Shown: positions 40,826 through 48,447 of the stretch, piece after piece
Layout of the letters: each line of letters opens with the position of its first letter
Numbering within the stretch: the first letter of the stretch is position 1
From: Phycisphaeraceae bacterium
GTDB taxonomy: Bacteria > Planctomycetota > Phycisphaerae > Phycisphaerales > Phycisphaeraceae
Length of the DNA: 64,000 nt
Assembly (NCBI GenBank): GCA_020851735.1
Contig: JADZCD010000020.1
Span: 1-64,000, forward strand
Reading direction: 5' to 3'
Notes under the pieces: model-generated
What the model was told of the DNA's origin: nothing
Database searches by the model: none
What the model saw: only the letters and a program-made list of their open reading frames with translations
Made by a program: the position numbers and the translations under genes

Positions 40826-41716
40826 CTAATTCCCAACCCCCAACGTCTTAAGCTGTTCTCTTAGGTATTTAAGGCCCAGGTCCACGGCCAGGCCCGGCTC
40901 TTCCATGCCTTCGAATTCCAGGGACAGGTAGCCGTCGTAGCCGGCCTTCTTAAGCAGCTTAAGCTCGGCGGGGATGTCGATCACGCCGTGCCCGGCAATC
41001 GCGCCGCGCAGGGCGATGGCGGTCGGCGTGGCGAACCAGCCGGTGGGGGGCATCTGCTTCTTGGGCTTAACGTGGAAGTCCTTCACGTGGGCCATGATGG
41101 CGTATTTGGCCAGGCGTTTGACGGCGTCGACCGGCTCTTCGTTGACGCACAAAAAGTTGCCCATGTCGATGGTCAACCCGTAATTGGGATGCCCCACCGC
41201 CTGGATCAGCTTTTCCACGCGCTCGGAAGCCTGCATGTAGAAGCCGTGATTTTCCAGGGAAGTTTTCAGGCCCTTGCCGGCAGCGTATTCCGTCACTTCA
41301 CGGATGGCCGGGGCCATGTACTTAAGCACCTGGGGGAAGGTCTTGGCGTCCACGGGCGGTTTGTTCTTCCCGTTGGTCGGACCCCAAGTCACGTCGTGGC
41401 GCATGGTCTTGGCGCCTAAGGCCACGGCGATGTCGACGTCCTGTTTTAGGCGGGCTACTTCCTGCTTCTGCGTCTGCGGGGGGCAGAGAAACTCGCCGCC
41501 CACGCAGTAGCCGGCCACTTCCATGCCCAGCTTGGCGACGTAGGCCCGGACTTCCTGGGCCCGGGCGATGGGGTTGTCCTTGGCCCGTTCGTCGAGCCCG
41601 CAGAACTCGGCAGCCTTTACGTCGTGCTGGGCCATCCAATCCAGCGTCTGCTCGAGCGTCTTATTATTCTCGCGCATCCACCGGCTTAAGCTGTAGGTGC
41701 TCACGGCCAGAATCAT
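40826..41716 (-). CDS. Sugar phosphate isomerase/epimerase (xylose isomerase-like TIM barrel)
   Basis: A 296-residue barrel from MILAVSTYSLSRWM (ATG at 41716). Metal-binding motifs are visible in KGLKTSLENHGFYMQ, NYGLTIDMGNFLCV, MAHVKDFHVKP and GYDGYLSLEFEGMEEP. It is of the same superfamily as 37783-38607 but clearly a separate subfamily. A cytoplasmic role in sugar catabolism is likely; the substrate is unknown. The neighbours (GH130 phosphorylase, beta-mannosidase) make hexose metabolism plausible. Confidence 0.83.
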   Translation of the reverse strand: MILAVSTYSLSRWMRENNKTLEQTLDWMAQHDVKAAEFCGLDERAKDNPIARAQEVRAYVAKLGMEVAGYCVGGEFLCPPQTQKQEVARLKQDVDIAVALGAKTMRHDVTWGPTNGKNKPPVDAKTFPQVLKYMAPAIREVTEYAAGKGLKTSLENHGFYMQASERVEKLIQAVGHPNYGLTIDMGNFLCVNEEPVDAVKRLAKYAIMAHVKDFHVKPKKQMPPTGWFATPTAIALRGAIAGHGVIDIPAELKLLKKAGYDGYLSLEFEGMEEPGLAVDLGLKYLREQLKTLGVGN

Positions 41717-42006
41717 CGCCCATCTCCTTATCCCCCACTTCCCGGTCCGCGCTGCCAACCACGACTTGATCTCCACGCGGACCTGCCTAACAGACTATCC
41801 CAAATCTTCCCCGGTGCGAGTCGGCCCTTCTTGGGCGGCGCGGGAAAACACTTAAGCGATCATCTTCATGTTAATTGCCGACCTGACAGAAAACATCCCG
41901 ATCTCCGACGTGTTATCCTGTTTTAAATGCCTGGGGCTGGTTCCCACACTTGTTGATTCGCCAGTTGCCGACAACCTCGTGCCTCCCTTCCGGGGGCGGG
42001 ATCGAC

Positions 42007-42981
42007 ATGATGCCGCAGCCAAACATCACCCGTTGTCCGAACAATCCCATCCTCACCGCCAAAGAGGTGCCGTATCCGTCCACGCTGGTGTTCAATGCCG
42101 GCGTGACCCGCTATCGCGGGCAGTATGTGATGGTCTTTCGCAATGACTACGGCAACTATCGCGGCACGTATCACTTTGACGGCACGAACCTGGGGCTGGC
42201 CACCTCCGGCGACGGCATCCACTGGCGGGTGGCGCCGCAACCCTGCTGGGAATGGCAGGATGAGGAAGTCCAGCGCGTTTACGATCCGCGGCTGACGGTT
42301 CTGGACGATCGCTGCTACCTGAGTTTCGCCGTCGACACCCGCCACGGCATCCGCGCGGGGCTGGCGATTACCGAGGATTTCAAGCATTTTGAGGTGCTTT
42401 CCCTCTCGGCGCCGGACAATCGCAACACGGTGCTGTTTCCCCAGAAAATCAACGGGCAATTCGTCCGCTTGGAACGCCCGTTTCCGGTGTATTCCTTGGG
42501 CGCGGGCGAACATTTTGACATTTGGCTGTCCACCTCACCGGACGGCCGACACTGGGGCAACACGCGCCTGGTGCTGCCGCATGAGCGCGTGCCGTTTGCC
42601 AACGCCAAGATAGGTCCGGGCGCTCCGCCCCTGCGCACCAAGCGTGGCTGGCTGACCCTTTTCCACGCCGTGGACATCAACCCCAATCGCCCGCTGAACG
42701 GCTGGGAGCCTTCGCCCTGGACCAAGCGCTACACCATCGGGCTGATGCTGCTGGACCTTAACGAGCCCTGGCGGGTCATCGGCCTGTGTCCGCAGCCTTT
42801 GATGGTGCCCGAAGCCCCCTACGAACTGGACGGATTCCGCGGCGGCGTGCTTTTTCCCGGCGGATTCCTTGACGAACCCGACGGCACGGTAAAGATCTAT
42901 TACGGGGCGGCCGACACGGTTCAGGCTCTGGCGACGGCGGACCTTCATGAGCTGCTGAATCTTTGCCAGCCGGTGGGGTAA
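42007..42981 (+). CDS. Family GH130 glycosidase (beta-mannoside phosphorylase type)
   Basis: A 324-residue five-bladed propeller of family GH130. NPILTAKEVPYPSTLVFNAG (residues about 9-28), VYDPRLTVLDDRCYLSFAVD and AKIGPGAPPLRTKRGWLTLFHAVD are the family blocks holding the catalytic Asp and phosphate-binding Arg/His; GGVLFPGGFL..VKIYYGAADT closes it. These enzymes phosphorolyse or hydrolyse beta-mannosides. Two ATG codons (42007, 42010) are possible; an ORF start at 41950 adds unconserved residues. With the GH2 beta-mannosidase this makes mannan-fragment use likely. Confidence 0.85.
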   Translation: MMPQPNITRCPNNPILTAKEVPYPSTLVFNAGVTRYRGQYVMVFRNDYGNYRGTYHFDGTNLGLATSGDGIHWRVAPQPCWEWQDEEVQRVYDPRLTVLDDRCYLSFAVDTRHGIRAGLAITEDFKHFEVLSLSAPDNRNTVLFPQKINGQFVRLERPFPVYSLGAGEHFDIWLSTSPDGRHWGNTRLVLPHERVPFANAKIGPGAPPLRTKRGWLTLFHAVDINPNRPLNGWEPSPWTKRYTIGLMLLDLNEPWRVIGLCPQPLMVPEAPYELDGFRGGVLFPGGFLDEPDGTVKIYYGAADTVQALATADLHELLNLCQPVG

Positions 42982-43276
42982 AGCGCCAAATTACGTCACT
43001 TAACTTAATGGGATATGCCCTACATCCCTCGTGAAGAGAGCGTATCGCGACGTCCAAAGCTTGCGGTGGGTTGCTTTGAAATGTTCATTTCAAGCAGGTG
43101 CTGATTATTCCCCACCACGCTACCTAGAACCAATACGACTCTTTCCCTTTTTTGAACGTAGTGCCGGACCTATGTCACTGGCCGCATCGACATCGTCGGA
43201 TCTTCCACCGTAATTTGGCGGCCCAAAGGCGCTGGACCGGTTTCCTCAGCGGCGCCCTTTTAACCGGAGGATTGCC
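42982..43276. other. Intergenic region with a short palindrome
   Basis: A perfect inverted repeat TTGAAATG-ttc-ATTTCAA lies near 43076-43093. It has the size of an operator or short hairpin. No gene is recognised. GGAGG near 43265-43270 is the ribosome binding site of the next gene. Confidence 0.5.
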
Positions 43277-43948
43277 ATGTCCGACACGCTGAGCGACAGT
43301 TCGATAGCGGTCACCCTGACTCGACTGTGTCTGCCTAAACGTTACGAAGACGTCGTGGACGGCGATTTTGAGCAGCCGTATCTGGTCTGCATGGCCATGG
43401 ACCAGGCTTCCCGGCGCAACCTATGCCTCTATTACAGCTTTCTGCCGTTTCCTAAGCTGGCCGGCGGCGGCGCGGTGCGTCTGTTGGACCAAGGGTATCC
43501 CCTATACGGCCCATCCACCCCGGGCGATTTCGTGCTGCTGACCCTGATGGTCATGGAAAGCGAACGGAATCTGCAGACCCTCAATGCCCAATTGGCGGAC
43601 CTGATCGGCAGCCAATCCGCAGCCCTGGGGCTGCCCTCAGCCCTGGCGGATTCTGAGTACCGGCCCTCGGACCTGTTGACCATGCTCAAGGAACTGACGG
43701 ATTTCCTGACCGGCACGCTCACGGCCACAAGCGACAACGAGCTCTTTCGCCTGCAGATCTCGTTTTTCCGCGATGATCCGATCCCGTATCAGTTAAACCG
43801 CGAATACGACCTGGGCAACGACTATGTGGACCTGACGCTGCGGATATGCCCCATGGCCAACAACATCACGCTCTTCCCCAGGCTGCGCACGATCAACCTG
43901 GACAAAAAGAACTTCATGCCGGGGAATTCAACGCTTTCCCCAAGCTGA
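43277..43948 (+). CDS. Hypothetical protein
   Basis: A 223-residue acidic soluble protein that I do not recognise. It begins with MSDTLSDSSIAVTLTRLCLPKRYEDVV, has an internal VLLTLMVMESERNLQTLNAQLADLIG helical stretch (about residues 92-117), and ends with DYVDLTLRICPMANNITLFPRLRTINLDKKNF. There is no signal peptide or membrane segment. A strong CCGGAGG precedes the ATG by 6 bases, so it is likely expressed. It lies convergent to the SGNH protein gene with only 16 bases between the stops. Confidence 0.55.
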   Translation: MSDTLSDSSIAVTLTRLCLPKRYEDVVDGDFEQPYLVCMAMDQASRRNLCLYYSFLPFPKLAGGGAVRLLDQGYPLYGPSTPGDFVLLTLMVMESERNLQTLNAQLADLIGSQSAALGLPSALADSEYRPSDLLTMLKELTDFLTGTLTATSDNELFRLQISFFRDDPIPYQLNREYDLGNDYVDLTLRICPMANNITLFPRLRTINLDKKNFMPGNSTLSPS

Positions 43949-43964
43949 GCGCGGGAACCTGGTT

Positions 43965-45350
43965 TTAGGCGCTTAAACCGCCGTGCCGACGACGGTGGAA
44001 AATAGCTGCGAACCCCAGAGCCAACAGCCCGACGGCGCCCGGCTCGGGGATCATGGCCCCGCCGGCGCCGGCCAGCAGACGAGTCTTGAACGGGTCGATG
44101 TCGCTTAAGGTGATCAGCCCGTCCTCATTGACGTCGCCGTAATGCGCGGTCAATCCTTGGCCCGCCAGAGCCTTGCGGAATCCGTCCACATCCGAAAGCG
44201 TCATCAGCCCATCTTCGTTAAAGTCCCCCAGCATCCCTGCCTGCAGGTTGACGCCCTCTTCCATAAAGACCTTCTGAAACATCAGCTGGCCTATGTACTC
44301 GCCGCCGGTAGAAGAAAAGTGGACTTTGTCCGCCTGTAAATAGCCCTGGGCCTGGTAAAACGCCGCGTCGCCGGCCGTGTGATAAAGGTCGACAAAACCA
44401 AGCCCCCGGGCTAAGGCCACGTCTTCCATCGCCCCGACCATGTTGGGCAGCCAGGTGTTGCCTTTCTTGGTGCCCACCAGCACGATCTCGGCGGTCGGAG
44501 CCGTGGCCTGCAGGCGATCCACCAGCAGGTTCAGGCGGGCGGCGTAGGTGGTGCGGTTGTAAGCCTGGTCGTTCTGCCCGATCCAGACGAAAATCAGGTC
44601 CGGGTCGACGTTCTGCAACTGGGCGTCGAACGTCCAATCACGCTGGATGTAGTTGTTGACCCCCCACCCGCCGTCGGCCACGCGATGCACCCGCGCGCCG
44701 GGCGTCTGGTTGATGTTGTTCATGCCCAGAATGGTGGCCGGCTTGTCATCCAGAGTCTTGATCCAGAGCCTGCTTTGCCCGGTGGGGAACTGGTACTGCC
44801 AGGTTCCTAGGCTCTCCTGGGTGTTGTTGGTGTCGATGATCGTTAGGACATTGTGGGCTGCGTCGGCCACTTCGATGCGCCCGTACCCGGGCCCGGTCAT
44901 GTATTGGAGCTCGACTGTGGCGCCCGCGCCGGCCAGGGAATCAAACGTAGCGGATTGATTGGCCGTCGTCGCGCCGTTCCACAAGCCGTCCAGACTATGA
45001 TGCGGCGAGGGATCGGTGTTGACCTTAGGCCCGATCCAGCCTGAGCTATAAACAAAATTACCCCCCGACCACTGGCTGAAACCCTGGTACCCCCTGCCCG
45101 CGTTTCCGTAGAGCGCCTGCATCTCCCGGCGGAACACCGGTACCCAGCTGGTGTTTTCCAGCGTCAAGCTGTCGCCGATGGCCACGATATTGGCTTGCCC
45201 GCCGGAGGCCAGGACAGCTTTGGTGTCCGCCAAGGCCTGATGAAGGTTCAATTGCACGGCCGCCCCGGCTTGCCCGGTCAGCCCAGACGATAGCGCCCCC
45301 ACTGCCCACACTACCGCCTTAAATACGACCCTGAGGCGGTTAGACCGCAT
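43965..45350 (-). CDS. Secreted SGNH-type hydrolase with dockerin-like repeats and PEP-CTERM tail
   Basis: A 461-residue exported protein. A signal peptide (about residues 1-31, ending GQAGA) is followed by a carbohydrate-esterase-like SGNH domain: VAIGDSL (57-63), VWIGQNDQA and the late DKVHFSSTG hold the catalytic Ser, Asn/Asp and His. The C-terminal 88 residues contain two calcium-loop repeats GDFNEDGLMTLSDVD and GDVNEDGLITLSDID, of the type I dockerin kind, then IPEPGAVGLLALGFAAIFHRRRH, a PEP-CTERM sorting signal. It is probably delivered across the inner membrane and held on or released from the surface, deacetylating a polysaccharide. Confidence 0.85.
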   Translation of the reverse strand: MRSNRLRVVFKAVVWAVGALSSGLTGQAGAAVQLNLHQALADTKAVLASGGQANIVAIGDSLTLENTSWVPVFRREMQALYGNAGRGYQGFSQWSGGNFVYSSGWIGPKVNTDPSPHHSLDGLWNGATTANQSATFDSLAGAGATVELQYMTGPGYGRIEVADAAHNVLTIIDTNNTQESLGTWQYQFPTGQSRLWIKTLDDKPATILGMNNINQTPGARVHRVADGGWGVNNYIQRDWTFDAQLQNVDPDLIFVWIGQNDQAYNRTTYAARLNLLVDRLQATAPTAEIVLVGTKKGNTWLPNMVGAMEDVALARGLGFVDLYHTAGDAAFYQAQGYLQADKVHFSSTGGEYIGQLMFQKVFMEEGVNLQAGMLGDFNEDGLMTLSDVDGFRKALAGQGLTAHYGDVNEDGLITLSDIDPFKTRLLAGAGGAMIPEPGAVGLLALGFAAIFHRRRHGGLSA

Positions 45351-45468
45351 CCGCTCTTCTCCCTTCCCGGCAAGGCCTCCTTCTTTTTTACCACTCCAAC
45401 GCCCTGGATCAAGCTTTTTCCGTGTTTTTCAGGCATCTTGGCCTGACTTGCCAGGGCGAAGCGTGGCC

Positions 45469-45810
45469 TTAGATGGCCTTGCCGCCCCGTTCTTCGGTGC
45501 GGATGCGGATGCATTCCTCTAAGTGAGTTATGAATATCTTGCCGTCCCCCACTTCGCCGCCGGCGTGCTTGGCAGCCTTGAGGATCGCCTTGACGGTGAT
45601 CTCCACGAATTCATCATTGCAGGCCACGTCCAGCCTTACCTTCGGGTGCAGGTTGGGCACCACTTTTTGCCCGCGGTACACCTCCTCGCCTTCCTGCCGG
45701 CCGTGGCCGGTGCAGCGGCTGACGGTGATACGGGTGATTTCCGCCTTGATCAGCGCATCGCGCACGTCGTCGAGCTTGTCGGGTTGAATGATCGCGGTAA
45801 TGAGTTTCAT
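45469..45810 (-). CDS. glnB: Nitrogen regulatory protein P-II
   Basis: A 113-residue PII signal protein, sensing 2-oxoglutarate and ATP/ADP. DKLDDVRDALIKAEITRITVSRCTGHGRQ (residues 11-39), T-loop EEVYRGQKVVPNLHPK (42-57), B-loop VGDGKIF and C-loop EERGGKAI are clear. At the site of the uridylylated Tyr51 of E. coli GlnB stands Val50 (YRGQKV, not YRGAEY), so control by GlnD-type uridylylation is not expected; the preceding Tyr45 is kept. AGGAG is 5 bases before the ATG. It follows amtB at a distance of 105 bases, and the two are probably one unit. Confidence 0.92.
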   Translation of the reverse strand: MKLITAIIQPDKLDDVRDALIKAEITRITVSRCTGHGRQEGEEVYRGQKVVPNLHPKVRLDVACNDEFVEITVKAILKAAKHAGGEVGDGKIFITHLEECIRIRTEERGGKAI

Positions 45811-45915
45811 GGCTCTCCTGGTCCATTGCTGATTTTTTGCGTCGGCTCGTGTCCGCTGGGCGTTTTTGGCAGCCTTCGCCCAGCCTTCCTCTGCTTCTTG
45901 GCCTTGCGGTCGGGA

Positions 45916-47250
45916 TCAGTTCAAGTTGAGCAGGCCATAGCCCTGCTCGCCGTGCAGGCTGTGGTCCATGCCCGCCATCTCGCGTTTTTCATCCAGGCGA
46001 ATGCCCAGGGTCTTGTCCACCAGCACGATCAGCACGTAGGACAACACCGCGGCGTAAGCGATGGCGATGCCCACCGCGGTCGCCTGGACCTTGAATTGTC
46101 CCAGCACCGTCCAGGCGGCGTCGTTTTTAAGAAAGTCCGCCACGGTTCCCGGGCGCAGGAAGAAACTTAAGCCCACCGCCCCGATGATGCCGGCCACGCC
46201 GTGGATGCCGAACACGTCCAGGCTGTCGTCGTAGCCCAGTTTGCTCTTGAGGATGATCGCGAAGTAGCACACCAGCGCCGCCAAGGCGCCTAAAGCGATG
46301 GCCCCGTGCACATTCACCACGCCGGCGGCGGGGGTGATGGCCACCAGACCGGCCAGAATGCCCGAGCACAGGCCCAGGCTGGTGGCTTTGCGATAGTGCA
46401 GGCCTTCCAGCAGCATCCAGGCCAGCGCCCCCGTGGCGGCAGCCATCTGGGTGACGGTCAGGGCCCGGGCGGTGACGTCGTTACTGTTCACCGAGCTGCC
46501 GGCATTGAACCCGAACCAACCGACCCACAGCAGGCCCGCGCCCATCATGGTCATCACCAGGTTGTTGGGCTGCATGGCCGTGGCGGGATACCCCCGGCGG
46601 GCGCCAAGATAAAGCGCGCCCACCAGAGCGCTGATGCCCGCACTGATGTGCACCACCGTCCCGCCGGCGAAATCCAAGGCGCCCATCTTGAACAGAAATC
46701 CGTCGCTGGCCCATACCCAGTGACAGAGCGGGTTATAGACCAATAGGCTCCAGAGGGCGATGAAAACGCAATAACCCCTAAAGCGCACGCGCTCGGCGAA
46801 GGCTCCAGCGATCAGGGCGGGGGTGATAATGGCGAACTTGCCCTGGAACATGGCATACACCCATTCCGGAATGGTGTAACCGTTCATGGGCGTGGGGGTA
46901 TCCAATCGGTCCAGGAACAACAGCGTGGAATCCCACCCTGTCCATCCGCCGAGAACACTCGGGCCAAAAGACATCGCATATCCGACCACGCCCCACAAGA
47001 CGCCGACGATGGCCATGGCGGCGTAGCTGTGCATCATCGTGCCCAGCACGTTCTTGGTGCGCACCAGCCCGCCATAGAACATGGCCAGGCCCGGCACCAT
47101 CAGAAGCACCAGGGCGGTGGACGTGAGCATCCACGCGGTGATGCCGGGGTTCACGCCATTTTCCTGTCCCCAGGCTGGGCTGGCGCCAAAAACAAAAACC
47201 GCCGCCGCTCCAAGACACGACCAAAACCTTGACCTTTGGGCCTTGCGCAT
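45916..47250 (-). CDS. amtB: Ammonium transporter
   Basis: A 444-residue Amt/Rh channel with 11 expected membrane segments and an N-terminal signal peptide (MRKAQRSRFWSCLGAAAVFVFGASPAWG). Key blocks: GLAMFYGGLVRTKNVLGTM, FAIITPALIAGAFAERVRF, DFAGGTVVHISAGISALVGALYLG with the first pore His, VGWFGFNAGS and DVFGIHGVAGIIGAVG with the second. The start ATG at 47250 has AGGAGG upstream; the ORF runs 16 codons further. With glnB it forms the normal ammonium uptake/PII pair, though here amtB is upstream of the PII gene. Confidence 0.95.
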   Translation of the reverse strand: MRKAQRSRFWSCLGAAAVFVFGASPAWGQENGVNPGITAWMLTSTALVLLMVPGLAMFYGGLVRTKNVLGTMMHSYAAMAIVGVLWGVVGYAMSFGPSVLGGWTGWDSTLLFLDRLDTPTPMNGYTIPEWVYAMFQGKFAIITPALIAGAFAERVRFRGYCVFIALWSLLVYNPLCHWVWASDGFLFKMGALDFAGGTVVHISAGISALVGALYLGARRGYPATAMQPNNLVMTMMGAGLLWVGWFGFNAGSSVNSNDVTARALTVTQMAAATGALAWMLLEGLHYRKATSLGLCSGILAGLVAITPAAGVVNVHGAIALGALAALVCYFAIILKSKLGYDDSLDVFGIHGVAGIIGAVGLSFFLRPGTVADFLKNDAAWTVLGQFKVQATAVGIAIAYAAVLSYVLIVLVDKTLGIRLDEKREMAGMDHSLHGEQGYGLLNLN

Positions 47251-47593
47251 CACGACTTGCCTCCTGTGTTGTCGACGCCTGATCCACAGCCGCGACATTG
47301 AAATGGGGCACCCATTTCCGCGACCGATTTGTTCATCTCATCACGCTGCGGCGCAACCATCGCGCCGGGGAACTAACAAAAATGTCTTTATCCAAATGGC
47401 GTGCCAAGGAGCATAGAAATCCTAAGTCCATTTTTGCAAATAAGTTACGTATAACAGCATCAAAAACTGATTGCCTAATAATTCATCGCGCCGCCATAGG
47501 AAATAAGCTCGCTGCTTAGAAAGTCACCAGCCGAAGTGGTTCCCAGCCAGTGCCGGGACGCACGACAAGCCCGCCTTATGCAGCGCCAATCTG
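47251..47593. other. Regulatory gap upstream of amtB
   Basis: This 343-base gap between kdsB and amtB (both on the minus strand) has the sigma-54-like promoter at 47391-47407. The part 47420-47520 is relatively AT-rich (GCAAATAAGTTACGTATAAC, TTGCCTAATAATTCATCGC). No gene or named repeat is seen. Confidence 0.5.
47391..47407 (-). promoter_or_regulatory. Sigma-54-type promoter of amtB-glnB
   Basis: On the minus strand the sequence is TTGGCACG-CCAT-TTGGA, against the consensus TTGGCACG-N4-TTGCA: the -24 box is complete and the -12 box has one mismatch. It lies about 140 bases upstream of the amtB start, in a 343-base gap that is AT-richer than its surroundings. Nitrogen regulation through an NtrC-like activator would fit, but I did not find a clear activator site. 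Confidence 0.6.
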
Positions 47594-48385
47594 TCACGGT
47601 TGGTTCTTGATCCAGCGCCCGACAAACTCTTCGTATTGCTCGGGTGTGTCGATGCCGTGGTGGCGGACGATGGTCTTGACCACCGCGATGGCGAATCCGT
47701 GCTCCAGCGCCCGCAGCTGCTCGAGCTGCTCAGCTTGTTCTAAGGGAGTAGCGGGCAATTGCACGTAGTGAGGCAGAAACTGCCGCCGATAGGCGTAGAG
47801 CCCCGGGTGCTTGAGCGCTGCCGCGCCCTTGCGATCCCGGTCAAAGGGAATCAAGGAGCGTGAAAAATACATGGCCTCGCCGCGCTGATTGACCACCAGC
47901 TTGACGATGTTGGGGTCGGCGGGGTTTTCATCGGCGGTGAAATCAGCCGCCAAGGTCGCCATGGGGGCTTGGGGGTGAGCCTCTAAGCCTGCCACTAATT
48001 CGTCAATCACGCCCGGCTCGATCTCCGGCTCATCGCCCTGCACGTTGACCACGATGGCGGGCAGATCTTGCGGAGCCGATTCCCCTTCCAACTGCGCCAG
48101 CACCTCGGCGATGCGGCTGGTGCCGTTGGGGTGATCGGTGCGGGTCATGCGCACCTGCCCGCCGAATTTTTCGACGGTTTGAAAAATCCGCTGGTCGTCG
48201 GTGGCCACGATCACCCGCCCGACCCGCCGGGCTTTATAGACCTGCTCCACCACGTGCTGGATCAAGGGCTTGCCGGTCTTGTCCGCCAGGGGCTTGCCGG
48301 GGAAACGCGTGGAGCCGAAGCGGGCGGGAATGACCGCCAAGGCGGCATTCGATCGGGCTGGATCGTTTGGGGATTGTCCAGTCAC
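47594..48385 (-). CDS. kdsB: 3-deoxy-manno-octulosonate cytidylyltransferase
   Basis: A 263-residue CMP-KDO synthetase, activating KDO for lipopolysaccharide synthesis. VIPARFGSTRFPGKPLADKTGKPLIQHVVEQ (residues 18-48) is the CTP-binding motif, HPNGTSRIAEVL and VVNVQGDEPEIEPGVIDEL follow, and ARSLIPFDRD-like SRSLIPFDRD lies later. It starts with GTG. KDO synthesis supports a Gram-negative outer membrane. It is downstream of the TPR-protein gene, with a 62-base gap. Confidence 0.95.
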   Translation of the reverse strand: MTGQSPNDPARSNAALAVIPARFGSTRFPGKPLADKTGKPLIQHVVEQVYKARRVGRVIVATDDQRIFQTVEKFGGQVRMTRTDHPNGTSRIAEVLAQLEGESAPQDLPAIVVNVQGDEPEIEPGVIDELVAGLEAHPQAPMATLAADFTADENPADPNIVKLVVNQRGEAMYFSRSLIPFDRDRKGAAALKHPGLYAYRRQFLPHYVQLPATPLEQAEQLEQLRALEHGFAIAVVKTIVRHHGIDTPEQYEEFVGRWIKNQP

Positions 48386-48447
48386 TTCCGGGTCCAGAAA
48401 TAAGGGCTAGTCATCAGGAGAAAACCGCAGTCCAGGGCCGGGGCTTC

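Noticed and set aside
40736-40836. Upstream extension of the dCMP deaminase
   Set aside because: It is encoded by CTTCCGGGG repeats and overlaps the downstream end of the neighbouring isomerase gene; the deaminase fold starts at 40680.
41855-41900. Possible dif-like site near the skew change (TTCATGTTAATTG)
   Set aside because: Only the right arm vaguely resembles a XerD arm; the left arm and the 6-base centre do not match, so I do not claim a dif site.
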